Source: Catellatospora coxensis
GTDB taxonomy: Bacteria; Actinomycetota; Actinomycetes; Mycobacteriales; Micromonosporaceae
Length of the DNA stretch: 41,497 nucleotides
Reading direction: 5' to 3'
Assembly: GCF_016862635.1 (NCBI RefSeq)
Contig: NZ_BONI01000082.1
Coordinates: 1-41,497, forward strand
Shown here: positions 14,354-23,125 of the stretch, piece after piece
How positions within the stretch are numbered: position 1 is the stretch's first letter
Layout of the letters: every line of letters starts with the position of its first letter
Position numbers and translations under genes: made by a program
The notes under the pieces: generated by a model
Seen by the model: only the letters and a program-made list of their open reading frames with translations
What the model was told of the DNA's origin: nothing
The model's database searches: none

Positions 14354-14375
14354 AACACCTGTGTCAGGGTGTTTT
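14354..14375 (+). terminator. Hairpin with T-run after early block
   Basis: AACACC (14354-14359) pairs with GGTGTT (14368-14373) and the sequence continues with T residues (TTTT 14372-14375), an intrinsic-terminator shape, rare in this GC-rich element. It lies 21 bp after the stop at 14332. Confidence 0.5.
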
Positions 14376-14395
14376 GCAGCAGGCGAACTATGCCC

Positions 14396-14430
14396 AGAGC
14401 CCGTTTCCCCTCCCCAGGGAAGCGGGCTCT
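14396..14430 (+). terminator. Strong hairpin before the late operon
   Basis: AGAGCCCGtTTCCC pairs with GGGAAgCGGGCTCT across a 7-nt loop, one mismatch in 14 pairs. Together with the hairpin at 14354-14375 it separates early genes from the packaging and structural operon. Confidence 0.65.
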
Positions 14431-14460
14431 CGCCATTCCCGGACACCGCGAGGACGTCAT

Positions 14461-14700
14461 GTGAGCCACGACATCGGCCAGATCGTCACCAACCTCGGAG
14501 TCACCGCCGAAGCCCTCGAAGACGCCGACCTCGTAGCCGACGCCGTCGTGCTGCTGAAGGTTGTCCAGCCTGACGGCTCGGTGTCGCTGCTCATCGCCCA
14601 CTCCGAGGGCATGTCCTGGATCGAGCGCCTCGGGATGCTCCGCGCCGCTGAGCGCATCGAGGGCCCCGGGCCGGGCGGCTGGGCCAGCGACGACGACTGA
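14461..14700 (+). CDS. Small protein ahead of the terminase genes
   Basis: 79 aa from GTG 14461 with GAGGA nearby. Soluble and acidic (TNLGVTAEALEDADLVADAV, then LLKVVQPDGSVSLLIAH). First gene after the terminator pair and 15 bp before the small terminase, so it probably opens the late operon. No family recognised. Confidence 0.62.
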   Translation: MSHDIGQIVTNLGVTAEALEDADLVADAVVLLKVVQPDGSVSLLIAHSEGMSWIERLGMLRAAERIEGPGPGGWASDDD

Positions 14701-14715
14701 GCACGGGAGGTGGCG

Positions 14716-15201
14716 ATGCCCAGTGCGCGCGACGCCACACCCGAGGAGCAGCGGCAGCTGCAGGAGATGCACGCCGCCGGCATGGGCCGCAACGAGATCA
14801 TGCGGGCGACCGGGTGGTCCGGCCGGTTCGTGACGAACAACTGCAAGGCGCTCGGGCTCGTCTTCGTCCGCGGCGAGCAGGTCAAGCTGGCCACCGAGGC
14901 GAAGAAGGCCGACGCCCGCCAGCTGCGCGCCGAGCTGGCGCTGAACCTGCTACTCGACGCCGACCGGATGCGCCGGCAGCTGTTCGCCAAGCACACCGCC
15001 TTCAACTTCGGCGGCAAGGAGAACACCTACGCCGAGCAGGAGATCGACGAGCCGACCCCGTCGGACAAGCGGGCGCTCATGGGCGCCATCGCCGCGGCGA
15101 TCGACAAGTCCATCGTGATCGACAAGTACGACAGCAAGACGGGCGAGGAGAGCGACTTCGACCGCTTCCTGGAGTACCTGAGCGGCGGGGACGAGACGTG
15201 A
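14716..15201 (+). CDS. terS: Terminase small subunit
   Basis: 161 aa from ATG 14716; GGGAGG lies 5 nt upstream, which favours it over GTG 14710. The N-terminus is a helix-turn-helix of the terminase-small type (PEEQRQLQEMHAAGMGRNEI, MRATGWSGRFVTNNCKALG), which recognises the pac or cos site. The middle helix (ADARQLRAELALNLLLDADR) is the expected oligomerisation region. It overlaps the large terminase by four bases. Confidence 0.82.
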   Translation: MPSARDATPEEQRQLQEMHAAGMGRNEIMRATGWSGRFVTNNCKALGLVFVRGEQVKLATEAKKADARQLRAELALNLLLDADRMRRQLFAKHTAFNFGGKENTYAEQEIDEPTPSDKRALMGAIAAAIDKSIVIDKYDSKTGEESDFDRFLEYLSGGDET

Positions 15202-16496
15202 TCCAGCCGCTGACGGGCAAGGCGTCCCGCAGCGTCGAGCTGGCCACGGCCCGCTTCAACGTGTGGGAGGGCGCGGTCCGGTCGTCGAAGACGGTCGCCT
15301 CGATCATCAAGTGGATGCGGTTCGTTCGGAAGGGCCCCGCTGGCAACCTCATCATGATCGGCAAGACGGAGCGCACCCTGAAGCGCAACGTTATCGATCC
15401 GATCATCGCCATGGTCGGCGCGTCCCGCGCCAAGTACCTCGCCGGGGCCGGGGAGTTCTGGCTGTACGGCCGCCGCATCTACGTGGCCGGCGCGAACGAC
15501 GCCCGCTCCGTCGAGAAGGTCCAGGGCCTCACCCTCGCGGGCGCGTACGGCGACGAGCTGGCGAACTGGCCCGAGGAGCTGTTCGACATGCTCGGCACCC
15601 GGTTCAGCATCGAGGGCGCGCAGTTCTTCGGCACCTGCAACCCGGCCGGCCCGGTCCACTGGCTGAAGTCGAAGTGGCTCAACCGGGCTGCGGTGTGGCT
15701 GAACCACGATGGTGCTCTGGTCGAGGGCACCGGCGAGGACCTGATCGACCTGCACCGGTTCTCCTTCGTGCTGGAGGACAACCCGCACCTGCCCCGCGCG
15801 TTTGTCGACTCGCTCCGCCAGCAGTACCAGGGACTCTTCTTCAAGCGGTACATCCTCGGCCTGTGGGTGCCTGCCGAGGGCGCGATCTTCGACATGTTCG
15901 ACGAGGACACGCACGTCGTCAGCGACCTGCCGCTCATCACTCGCTGGATCAGCCTCGGTGTGGACCACGGCACCCGCAACCCGTTCCACGCCGTGCTGTG
16001 CGGCCTGGGCACCGACCGGCGGCTGCACCTGGTGCGGGACTGGCGGTGGGACTCGGCCCGGAAGCGCCAGCAGCTCGCCGACGTGCAGTACTCCAAGCAC
16101 CTGCGGGACTGGCTGAAGACCGTGCCCGTGCCCGGCACCGACGGCCTGTACGGCGTGAAGCCAGAGCGCACCATCGTCGACCCGAGCGCGAAGGCTTTCC
16201 GCGTGCAGCTGCACAACGACGGCCTGCCCTCGATCGTCGCCGACAACGCCGTCGAGGACGGCATCCGCACCGTCTCCAGCCTGTTCAGCGCGGGCCTACT
16301 CGACGTGCACGAGTCCTGCGCCGAGCTGATCCGCGAGATCCAGGGCTACAGCTGGGACGACGAGGCCGCCGAGAAGGGCGTGGAGAAGCCGCTGAAGGTG
16401 GCCGACCACGGTCCGGACGCGATGCGGTACGCCGTCCACACCACCCGCGGCGTCTGGCGGTCAGCGCTTCGCCACCGCCTCCACCTGCCTGACTGA
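15198..16496 (+). CDS. terL: Terminase large subunit (PBSX/T4-type ATPase-nuclease)
   Basis: 432 aa from GTG 15198. ATP-driven DNA packaging motor and headful or cos nuclease. Walker A is GAVRSSKT (residues 25-32), the deviant form of the PBSX family; Walker B is LAGAYGDELAN; the coupling motif is FGTCNP. The RNase H-like nuclease domain shows the three acidic sites LGVDHGTRNP, TIVDPSAKAF and KVADHGPDAMRYAV. The length is normal for the family. It is translationally coupled to the small subunit and followed by the portal gene. Confidence 0.95.
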   Translation: MIQPLTGKASRSVELATARFNVWEGAVRSSKTVASIIKWMRFVRKGPAGNLIMIGKTERTLKRNVIDPIIAMVGASRAKYLAGAGEFWLYGRRIYVAGANDARSVEKVQGLTLAGAYGDELANWPEELFDMLGTRFSIEGAQFFGTCNPAGPVHWLKSKWLNRAAVWLNHDGALVEGTGEDLIDLHRFSFVLEDNPHLPRAFVDSLRQQYQGLFFKRYILGLWVPAEGAIFDMFDEDTHVVSDLPLITRWISLGVDHGTRNPFHAVLCGLGTDRRLHLVRDWRWDSARKRQQLADVQYSKHLRDWLKTVPVPGTDGLYGVKPERTIVDPSAKAFRVQLHNDGLPSIVADNAVEDGIRTVSSLFSAGLLDVHESCAELIREIQGYSWDDEAAEKGVEKPLKVADHGPDAMRYAVHTTRGVWRSALRHRLHLPD

Positions 16497-16507
16497 GGGG
16501 GTGCACG

Positions 16508-18136
16508 ATGCCGCTGCCTGATGGCGGAACCATCCCCTGGCCGCCGAAAGAGTGCGAGCCGATCAACGCCCAGTACGCGACCTGGGCGGCCTGGTACGCA
16601 GGCGACATCGAGCAACTGTCCGCGATCTACGGCGGCGGCGTCGGCTCGGACACGACCGGGTTCTTCGCCAGCGAGCAGGGCGGTTGGCGCGCCGCGGTGC
16701 GCGGTGTCGTCAACGGGCTGCGCAGGTGGTTCTGGGGTGCTCGCTCGCAGGGCAACCGGGAGCGTCAGCGGCTGCACGTGCCGATCGCCGCCGACATCGC
16801 CTCCGCCAGCTCGGACCTGCTGTTCGCCGAGCCGCCGACGGTCACCGTGCCCGAGGACCCGGACGCCATCCCGCCGGCCGAAGGCGAGACGGCGCCCGTC
16901 GACCCGACGCAGGTCGCGCTGGACGAGCTGATGGACGACGGCACCCAGGCCACCCTGCTGGAGGCCGCCGAGGTCTGCGCGGCCCTGGGCGGCGTGTACC
17001 TGCGCGTCGTCTGGGACAAGGCCGCACGGGACAAGCCGTGGCTGACCGCGGTCCACCCCGACGCGGCCGTGCCCGAATGGCGCTGGGGCCAGCTGGCCGC
17101 GGTCACCTTCTGGCGGGTCATCCTCGCCAAGGGCAAGGTCGTCGTGCGGCACCTGGAGCGCCACGAGCCCGGCCGCATCCTGCACGGCGTCTACCAGGGC
17201 ACCGATGACGAGCTGGGCACGCCGGTGTCGCTCGCCGACTACCCGGAGACCGAGGCCATCGCGAAGGCGCTCGACCCCGAGCAGGGCAACGCAATCGTGC
17301 TGCCCGACGCGAAGCTCATGACGGCCATCTACGTGCCGAACATGAAGCCGAACCGGATCTGGCGGAACACCCCGCACGCCGCCCACCTCGGCCGCAGCGA
17401 CTACGCGGGCGTCGAGCAGATGATGGACGCCCTCGACCTGACCTGGTCGAGCCTCATCCGGGACGTCGACCTGGGCAAGGCGCGGCTGATCGTGCCGCGC
17501 GAGTACATCCAGTCGCACGGCGCCGGGAACGGCGCGAGCGTCGACCTGGACCAGGAGCTGTACGAGCCGATCGACGTCATGTCCCGCGAGGACGGCGTAG
17601 TCAGCATTACCGAGGTGCAGTTCGACATCCGCGTGGACGACCACACCAAGGTCATCGACGCGTTGAAGGCGAGCATCGTCGGCGCGGCCGGCTACTCCGG
17701 CCGAACCTTCGGCCTCGGCGGAGACGCCGCAGTCACCGCCACCGAGGTCGGCGCAGAGCAGCGCCGCAGCTTCATCACGCGGGACCGCAAGACGCGCTAC
17801 TGGCGGCCCGGCCTGGCCAACTCGCTGTACGCGCTCCTGGTCATCTACAAGGACGTGTTCGGCGCGAAGGTCGAGCCCGTGCACCCACAGGTCATCTTCG
17901 CCGACGGCGTCGCGGTCGACCCGAAGGCGCTCGCCGAGGAGATCAACCTCCTCAGCGCCGCCGGTGCGATCAGCACCGAGGAGATGGTCCGCATGCGGCG
18001 CCCGGACTGGGACGACAAGCAGGTAGCCGCCGAGGTCGAGAAGATCGAGAAGGCCAGCCGTGTCGAGGACCCGGCCACCTTCACAGGCAACCCGCCGCCC
18101 GGCCAGGACGACGACGAGGGCGACGAGCAGCCGTAG
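16508..18136 (+). CDS. Portal protein (SPP1 gp6-like)
   Basis: 542 aa, ATG preceded by GAGGGGG. Dodecameric portal through which DNA enters and leaves the head. Recognisable features are WYAGDIEQLSAIYGGG at the start, HVPIAADIASASSDLLFAEP, the helical VEQMMDALDLTWSSLIRD, and the C-terminal GRTFGLGGDAAVTATEVGAE with repeated lysine/arginine. The acidic tail (GQDDDEGDEQP) is common in portals. Order terminase-portal-MuF-scaffold-coat is standard. Confidence 0.92.
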   Translation: MPLPDGGTIPWPPKECEPINAQYATWAAWYAGDIEQLSAIYGGGVGSDTTGFFASEQGGWRAAVRGVVNGLRRWFWGARSQGNRERQRLHVPIAADIASASSDLLFAEPPTVTVPEDPDAIPPAEGETAPVDPTQVALDELMDDGTQATLLEAAEVCAALGGVYLRVVWDKAARDKPWLTAVHPDAAVPEWRWGQLAAVTFWRVILAKGKVVVRHLERHEPGRILHGVYQGTDDELGTPVSLADYPETEAIAKALDPEQGNAIVLPDAKLMTAIYVPNMKPNRIWRNTPHAAHLGRSDYAGVEQMMDALDLTWSSLIRDVDLGKARLIVPREYIQSHGAGNGASVDLDQELYEPIDVMSREDGVVSITEVQFDIRVDDHTKVIDALKASIVGAAGYSGRTFGLGGDAAVTATEVGAEQRRSFITRDRKTRYWRPGLANSLYALLVIYKDVFGAKVEPVHPQVIFADGVAVDPKALAEEINLLSAAGAISTEEMVRMRRPDWDDKQVAAEVEKIEKASRVEDPATFTGNPPPGQDDDEGDEQP

Positions 18137-18148
18137 GCGGGGTGAGCG

Positions 18149-20227
18149 ATGCCCGTCGACCGCACCACCGCCTACGGGCCGAACCTGGACCTCGACATCG
18201 CGGACCGGCTGCTGGAGATCTACGGCAGGGCGGAGCGGGAGCTGGCCGCGGACATTGCACGACGTCTCCAGGCGGGGATGGACGCCCCGGACTGGGCCCG
18301 GCAGAAGCTGGCCCAGGCTGGGGCGCTCCGCCGCTCGGTGCAGGCGCTGCTGTCCCGGCTGGCCACCGATGACGGCACGATCGCCCAGGCGCTGGTGCTC
18401 GCGTACATGCGCGGTGGCGAGGCGGCGACGGCGGAGATCCTGCGCCTCGGCCGGCAGGTGCCCGCCGCGGCGGAGACCGAAGCCCTGCAGGACGTGCTGG
18501 ATGCGACCGGCACCGGTGTGCAGCGGGCGCTGTCCGCCGCAGTGCGGGCCTTCCCGCAGCTCGGCGCGCTCCAGCGCATGGTCTGGGGGCTCGCCTCCCG
18601 GCTGGCCGGCACACACCTGCCCGTCCTGCGCTGGGCCGTCGACTCCTACCGCGAGGTCGTCGCCGAGGGCGCGCTCGCCCCGGTGCTGCTCGGCACTGCC
18701 ACCCGGCGTGCGGGCACGCAACGCGCCTGGGAGCGGCTGCTCACCCAGGGCGTCACCGGCTTCCACGACAAGGCCGGCCGCGCCTGGAACCTCGCCTCGT
18801 ACGTGGAGATGGCCACCCGCACCGGGGTCGCCCAGGCGGCCGTGGAGGGACACCTCGACCGGCTGAGCGCGGCCAAGCTGGACCTGGTCATCGTCTCCAA
18901 CGCGCCGCAGGAGTGCGTGAGGTGTCGTCCGTGGGAGGGCAAGGTGCTCGCCCGCAGCGGCGGCATCGGCCCGCGCACGGTGGAGATGCCCCACGCCATC
19001 AGCGGCACGCCCGTCGAGGTCGAGGTGGCTGGCACCGTTGCGGAGGCGATCGCCGCCGGGCTGATGCATCCGAACTGCCGGCACAGCCTCTCGGCGTACC
19101 TGCCCGGGGTGACCCGCATCCCCACGAACACCGAGGACCCGGAGGGCGACGAGGCCCGCCAGCGCCTACGTGCGCTGGAGCGCATCGTCCGCAAGGCGAA
19201 GCTCCAGCAGGCCGGGGCCATGACCCCCGAGGCGGCGAAGCGGGCCGAGGAGAAGATCCGGGCCGGGCAGGCCGCGATCCGGGCGCACGTCAAGGCCACG
19301 AAGCACCTCGGCATCTTCCGCAAGCCGGAGCGCGAGCAGGTCAACCTGGGCCACACCACCGCAGCGGATGCTGGCCGGCCCGCACGCTCCGCGCCCGCGC
19401 CCGCGGCCAAGCCGAAGCCGAAACCGGCGTCTGCGGCAGCTGCGCCCACCGTGCCCGCCGACGCCGCCCCGTACCACCGCGACCTCACCGGCCTGGCTGA
19501 CCTCGCAGCGCACGTGGCCAACGCCGGCCGCGCGGACCGGAAGGTCATCGCCAAGGGCGAGCAGGCCGGGGTCAAGGAACGGCTCACGATGCCGGACGGC
19601 ACCAAGGTGTTCTCGAAGGCGTACGCGGACTCCGACCCGGACAGCCGCCACTACGCCGACGCCGAGCAGCTCGCAGCCCTGGTAGGCCGGACCATTGGCG
19701 CGCCGGTGCCGCGGGCGTACCGGACCGGCGAGCGGCACATCTACACCGACTGGGCAGACGGCACCGACGTACACGCCCTGCGCAAACGTGACCGCGCCCG
19801 GGCGGAGGCCGCGCTCGACTCGCCCGCGGCCAAGCGCCTGGGCCTGCTCGACCTACTCACGGGCAACATCGACCGGCACGAGGGCAATATGTTCGTCGCG
19901 AAGGACGGCACCCTCACCGGCATCGACCAGGGCCTGGCCTGGACCGGCTCCGACAACCTGCTCGACGAGACGAGCCCGATCATTCGGCAGGCGAAGCTGC
20001 TCGGCTTCATGCAGGGTCCGGCGCTGGACCACTTCCGGGCCAGCTCGCTGGAGCTGGGGCCGAACCCGCTCACCGCCGATGACGTCGCCGAGCTGCGCCG
20101 CCGCCTGACCGGGCTGCGGCCCGACTTCGAGCACGTCGACCGGGGCAGCTGGCTGGACTTCAGCCTGGCCGTCCTCGACATGCTTGCCGGCCACACCGCG
20201 GGCGAAAGGTCGATCTTTGATGGCTGA
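18149..20227 (+). CDS. MuF-like minor head protein fused to an atypical kinase domain
   Basis: 692 aa. Residues 1-230 are helical head-protein sequence. The MuF signature is at about 250-315: ECVRCRPWEGKVL and GLMHPNCRHSLSAYLPG. A Lys/Ala-rich stretch and a Pro/Lys linker (about 340-440) lead to a C-terminal domain of about 240 residues with atypical-kinase motifs: the ATP-site lysine in KVFSKAY (about 488), a catalytic loop LTGNIDRHEGNMFV (about 570-583) with Asp and Asn, and the metal-binding TGIDQGLAW (about 590-598). This matches the PI3/4-kinase/HipA-like fold. MuF proteins are carried in the virion near the portal, so the kinase might be delivered to the host. Substrate unknown. Confidence 0.85.
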   Translation: MPVDRTTAYGPNLDLDIADRLLEIYGRAERELAADIARRLQAGMDAPDWARQKLAQAGALRRSVQALLSRLATDDGTIAQALVLAYMRGGEAATAEILRLGRQVPAAAETEALQDVLDATGTGVQRALSAAVRAFPQLGALQRMVWGLASRLAGTHLPVLRWAVDSYREVVAEGALAPVLLGTATRRAGTQRAWERLLTQGVTGFHDKAGRAWNLASYVEMATRTGVAQAAVEGHLDRLSAAKLDLVIVSNAPQECVRCRPWEGKVLARSGGIGPRTVEMPHAISGTPVEVEVAGTVAEAIAAGLMHPNCRHSLSAYLPGVTRIPTNTEDPEGDEARQRLRALERIVRKAKLQQAGAMTPEAAKRAEEKIRAGQAAIRAHVKATKHLGIFRKPEREQVNLGHTTAADAGRPARSAPAPAAKPKPKPASAAAAPTVPADAAPYHRDLTGLADLAAHVANAGRADRKVIAKGEQAGVKERLTMPDGTKVFSKAYADSDPDSRHYADAEQLAALVGRTIGAPVPRAYRTGERHIYTDWADGTDVHALRKRDRARAEAALDSPAAKRLGLLDLLTGNIDRHEGNMFVAKDGTLTGIDQGLAWTGSDNLLDETSPIIRQAKLLGFMQGPALDHFRASSLELGPNPLTADDVAELRRRLTGLRPDFEHVDRGSWLDFSLAVLDMLAGHTAGERSIFDG

Positions 20228-20438
20228 GCTGCTGCTCGTCGACACCGAGACCGACGCCGAGCGGGCCCGCCTCACCCTCGATGGTGACGAGGTCCGCTAC
20301 AGCGGCGAGGACGCAGACCTGGCCCGCGACATCCTCCGCGACCGGGCACGCGCCCGCGACGTCACCGAGGCGGAGGCGTTCCGCCAGTACCGGCGCTGGG
20401 GCTGGGCCAACGGCCCGCTCGCGCTGCGCACCCCGTAG
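20220..20438 (+). CDS. Small acidic protein
   Basis: 72 aa from ATG 20220, which overlaps the MuF-kinase gene by 8 bp and has GAAAGG upstream. Hydrophilic and acidic: LLVDTETDAERARLTLDGDE, then LARDILRDRARARDVTEAEA. An upstream in-frame ATG at 20184 lies inside the kinase gene and has no ribosome site. Its coupling to the kinase gene suggests a partner or chaperone. No family recognised. Confidence 0.6.
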   Translation: MAELLLVDTETDAERARLTLDGDEVRYSGEDADLARDILRDRARARDVTEAEAFRQYRRWGWANGPLALRTP

Positions 20439-20442
20439 ACCA

Positions 20443-20475
20443 CCCCGGCGCAACCGGGGCTGCCCGCAACGGGCA
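20443..20475 (+). terminator. Two tandem short hairpins before scaffold gene
   Basis: CCCCGG/CCGGGG (20443-20448 with 20454-20459) and TGCCCG/CGGGCA (20461-20466 with 20470-20475), both with tiny loops and no T-run. They may act as an RNA processing or attenuation point that raises expression of the scaffold and coat genes. Confidence 0.4.
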
Positions 20476-20506
20476 CCAACCACCACCCGAAATGGGAGTA
20501 ACCAGC

Positions 20507-21115
20507 ATGTCCGGAGACTCGACCGCGGCCGCGACGGGCGCCGAGAGCACCGCCAGCACCGACCCCACTGCAACCGCCGCCAGCACGGCGTCGACCGCAA
20601 CGGACGACACCATCGACTGGAAGGCCCGCGCCGAGAAGGCCGAGGCCGACGCGGAGAAGTGGAAGAAGCACTCGCGCAAGAACGAGGACGACCTCAAGAC
20701 CGAGCGCGAGAAGGCCAAGACGGCCACCATGACCGCCGACGAGAAGGCCACCGCCGACGCCGAGCAGCGCGGCCGCCAGGCCGCAGCCGTCGACTACGGC
20801 AAGCGCCTCGCTGCCGCCGAGTTCAAGGCCGCAGCAGCCACCGCGGGCGTGGACCTGAGCGAGGTCGCCGACCTGGTCGACACCGCCAAGTTCGTCGACG
20901 AGAAGGGCGAGGTTGATGAGGCCGCGATCAAGGCGGCCGTCAAGCGCTTCGCCAAGCTCGCGCCTGCCAAGCCACCCGCCTCCGGCGCATCCGGCGGCGA
21001 GTTCTCCGGCGGCAACGGAGCCGGAAACAAGATCACCGAAGCCCAGCTGGCCACCATGTCGAAAGCCCAGATCGCCCAGGCCTACGACGACGGCAAGCTG
21101 AGCCACCTCCTCTGA
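20507..21115 (+). CDS. Scaffolding protein
   Basis: 202 aa from ATG 20507 with GGGAG at 20494-20498 (ATG 20492 overlaps that site and is less likely). A low-complexity Ala/Thr/Ser N-terminus leads into a long coiled coil (KARAEKAEADAEKWKKHSRK, TADEKATADAEQRGRQAAAV), a helical bundle, a Gly-rich hinge and a short helical C-terminal tail (QLATMSKAQIAQAYDD) that would bind coat protein. The position immediately before the coat gene is typical. Confidence 0.88.
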   Translation: MSGDSTAAATGAESTASTDPTATAASTASTATDDTIDWKARAEKAEADAEKWKKHSRKNEDDLKTEREKAKTATMTADEKATADAEQRGRQAAAVDYGKRLAAAEFKAAAATAGVDLSEVADLVDTAKFVDEKGEVDEAAIKAAVKRFAKLAPAKPPASGASGGEFSGGNGAGNKITEAQLATMSKAQIAQAYDDGKLSHLL

Positions 21116-21152
21116 CCCGCGCCGATACCCGGCCGGAAAGGAAGAACCCACC

Positions 21153-21992
21153 GTGTCAATCCAGCGATTCCGGCCGGAAATCTGGTCGGCTGTGCTGCTG
21201 CAGGCGACAGAGACCGCCCTGGTCTTCGGCTCGCCCCTCGTGGTCAACCGCGACTACGAGGGCGACATCAGCCAGGCCGGCGACACCGTCCACATCACCA
21301 ACGTCGGCGACCCCACCGTCTCCGACTACTCCTCCGGCGACACCCTCACCTACGAGGACCTGCAGGACGCCGGGCAGACGATGCCCATCGACCAGCAGCA
21401 GAAGTTCGCCTTCAAGGTCGACGACATCGACAAGCGGCAGGCCAAGGGCGACGTCATGGGCGTCTCCATGAAGCGGGCCGCGTACCGGATGGCCAAGCGC
21501 AAGGACAGCTACATCGCTGGCCTCTACACCGGCGTCGTGTCCGCCAACGCCATCGGCACCACGTCGATCACCACCGGCACCCTGGCGTACGACAACATCA
21601 TCAACCTGGGCGTGAAGCTCGACGAGGCCGACGTGCCCGAGGACGGCCGCTACTGCGTTGTCCCGGCCTGGTACTACGGCCTGCTGCTCAAGAGCGACCT
21701 GTTCGTCCGGGTCGACGCCTCCGGCGGCAGCCAGGGCCTGCGCAACGGCCTCGTCGGCATGGTCGACAACATGCCGATCATCAAGTCGAACCAGTGCATC
21801 AACGTCACCGGCGACGACTACATCGTCCAGGCGGGCCACAACTCGGCGATCAGCTTCGCGCAGCAGATCCTCCAGACGGAGGCCCTGCGGCTCCAGAGCA
21901 CCTTCGCCGACGCCGTCCGCGGTCTCGACGTGTACGGCGCGAAGCTCATCCGCCCCGACCACATCGCGACGCTGACCGCGTCGAAGACCTGA
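21153..21992 (+). CDS. Major capsid protein (HK97 fold, P22 coat-like group)
   Basis: 279 aa from GTG 21153, with GGAAAGGAAG upstream. Typical motifs are RFRPEIWSAVLLQATETALV, VNRDYEGDISQAGDTVHI, PIDQQQKFAFKVDDIDKRQA and the C-terminal QSTFADAVRGLDVYGAKLIR. These match the small P22-coat-like major capsid proteins of actinophages. No separate head protease gene is visible, consistent with this type. Confidence 0.92.
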   Translation: MSIQRFRPEIWSAVLLQATETALVFGSPLVVNRDYEGDISQAGDTVHITNVGDPTVSDYSSGDTLTYEDLQDAGQTMPIDQQQKFAFKVDDIDKRQAKGDVMGVSMKRAAYRMAKRKDSYIAGLYTGVVSANAIGTTSITTGTLAYDNIINLGVKLDEADVPEDGRYCVVPAWYYGLLLKSDLFVRVDASGGSQGLRNGLVGMVDNMPIIKSNQCINVTGDDYIVQAGHNSAISFAQQILQTEALRLQSTFADAVRGLDVYGAKLIRPDHIATLTASKT

Positions 21993-22008
21993 TAGGAGAC
22001 CGCCAGCC

Positions 22009-22386
22009 ATGGCACGTACCGCGATCGTCCCCCGGGCGCTGGTCAAGAACAGCAACCTGAACAGCGCCACGGGTCCGACGACCATCGACGCGACGCTGGT
22101 CACCAACGGCGTTACCGTCGCCAACGCGAAGCCGGAGCGGATGCTGATCCGGGTCACCAACACCGAGGGCAGCACGAACGTTCTCACGGTGCGCGCGGGC
22201 GACAACCCGCCCGCGCTGCGGGCCGGTCAGGGCGACCTGACCGTCACCGTCGCTGCCACGACCGGCGCCCAGTATTTCGGGCCTTTCGAGTCGGACAAGG
22301 TGCTCCAGGACGACGGCTCGATGTCGATCGACTTCGAGACCGGCATGACCGGCACCATCGACATCCTCGAAATTCCGAAGGTGTGA
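22009..22386 (+). CDS. Head decoration / capsid-associated protein
   Basis: 125 aa, 16 bp after the coat gene. All-beta appearance: RMLIRVTNTEGSTNVLTVRA, GQGDLTVTVAATTGAQYFGP and DGSMSIDFETGMTGTIDILE. Small beta proteins directly after the coat gene are usually capsid decoration or stabilising proteins. The role is inferred from position and fold. Confidence 0.68.
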   Translation: MARTAIVPRALVKNSNLNSATGPTTIDATLVTNGVTVANAKPERMLIRVTNTEGSTNVLTVRAGDNPPALRAGQGDLTVTVAATTGAQYFGPFESDKVLQDDGSMSIDFETGMTGTIDILEIPKV

Positions 22387-22694
22387 CCAGCGTGGGAGAC
22401 ACCGTTCACATCCGCGGCGAGGGCGGCACGGTCTGGGAGATGGACCTGCCGCTCAGCCCGGACATCCAGAAGCGGCTCAACGCCGGCCACATCACCCGGG
22501 TCAACCCGGACGGCAGCCGGTTCGCCGAGCCGGAGGCCGAACCGGACCTCGACCTCGACGAGGACGACGGCGACCCGGGCGGCGAGGACGACGACCTGCC
22601 GCCGGAGCTCCAGGAGTTCCTGGATACCCCGCCGGAGCCCACCCCGGCCCCGGCCCCGCCGGCTAGGAAGCCCCGCGGCCGGGCAGCCCAGTGA
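22383..22694 (+). CDS. Small acidic, Pro-rich head-region protein
   Basis: 103 aa from GTG 22383. The N-terminus (VHIRGEGGTVWEMDLPLS, then IQKRLNAGHITRVNPDG) resembles small head proteins that follow coat genes. The C-terminal half is a highly acidic stretch (DLDLDEDDGDPGGEDDDLPP) and a Pro/Ala tail ending KPRGRAAQ. Function unknown. Confidence 0.65.
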   Translation: MTSVGDTVHIRGEGGTVWEMDLPLSPDIQKRLNAGHITRVNPDGSRFAEPEAEPDLDLDEDDGDPGGEDDDLPPELQEFLDTPPEPTPAPAPPARKPRGRAAQ

Positions 22695-22698
22695 GCAC

Positions 22699-22720
22699 GG
22701 CCGGGCCTCCGGGCCCGGCC
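22699..22720 (+). terminator. Hairpin within head operon
   Basis: GGCCGGGCC (22699-22707) pairs with GGCCCGGCC (22712-22720) with a 4-nt loop. It lies between head genes and is followed by the strong ribosome site AAGGGAGGTG, so an RNA-processing or partial termination role is more likely than a full stop. Confidence 0.4.
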
Positions 22721-22741
22721 CGCTCCGAAGGGAGGTGACCC

Positions 22742-23125
22742 GTGGCGTACGCAACCTCGGCCGACCTCGCCGCCTACGTCGACACCGTGCCAGACAACGC
22801 CGATCTGCTGCTCGACCGCGCCACTCGCGACGTGAACCGCGCCCTGCTGACGTCGGTCTTCGACGTCGAGGATGCGGAGACGGCGGAGGCGCTGAAGGTG
22901 GCGACCTGCGAGCAGGCAGCCGGCCAGCTCGCCGCAGGTGCCACCGACGGCATCGGCGGTGCCGCGCCCACCTCGTTCACGCTGGGGAAGCTCACCGTGA
23001 ACCGGGGAGGCGGCGGGTCGAACCCTGCGGCGCAGGCGGTGAAGGTCAACGGCTTGTGGCAGCAGGCCTGGCTGGCTTTGCAGGAGGCCGGCCTGACCGG
23101 CCAGGAGCCGTGGGTGGGCCGATGA
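22742..23125 (+). CDS. Head-tail connector (adaptor) protein
   Basis: 127 aa from GTG 22742 with GGGAGGTG upstream. Helical sequence of the gp6/gp15-like adaptor type: ATSADLAAYVDTVPDNADLL, RATRDVNRALLTSVFDVED, AEALKVATCEQAAGQLAAGA, ending WQQAWLALQEAGLTG. Binds the portal to prepare the head for tail joining. Family assignment is from sequence character and gene order. Confidence 0.75.
   Translation: MAYATSADLAAYVDTVPDNADLLLDRATRDVNRALLTSVFDVEDAETAEALKVATCEQAAGQLAAGATDGIGGAAPTSFTLGKLTVNRGGGGSNPAAQAVKVNGLWQQAWLALQEAGLTGQEPWVGR

Noticed and set aside
14345..14359. tRNA-like GTTCGAATC on the minus strand
   Set aside because: The T-loop sequence matches, but the flanking bases do not form a T-stem and no acceptor or anticodon arms are present. 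The stretch is better explained as part of the hairpin 14354-14375.
16346..19084. Very long minus-strand open frame (over 900 codons) and similar ones at 27666-30209 and 12290-14446
   Set aside because: These are antisense shadows created by GC-rich third positions of the portal, tail and early genes. They lack ribosome sites, and the plus-strand proteins have recognisable families.
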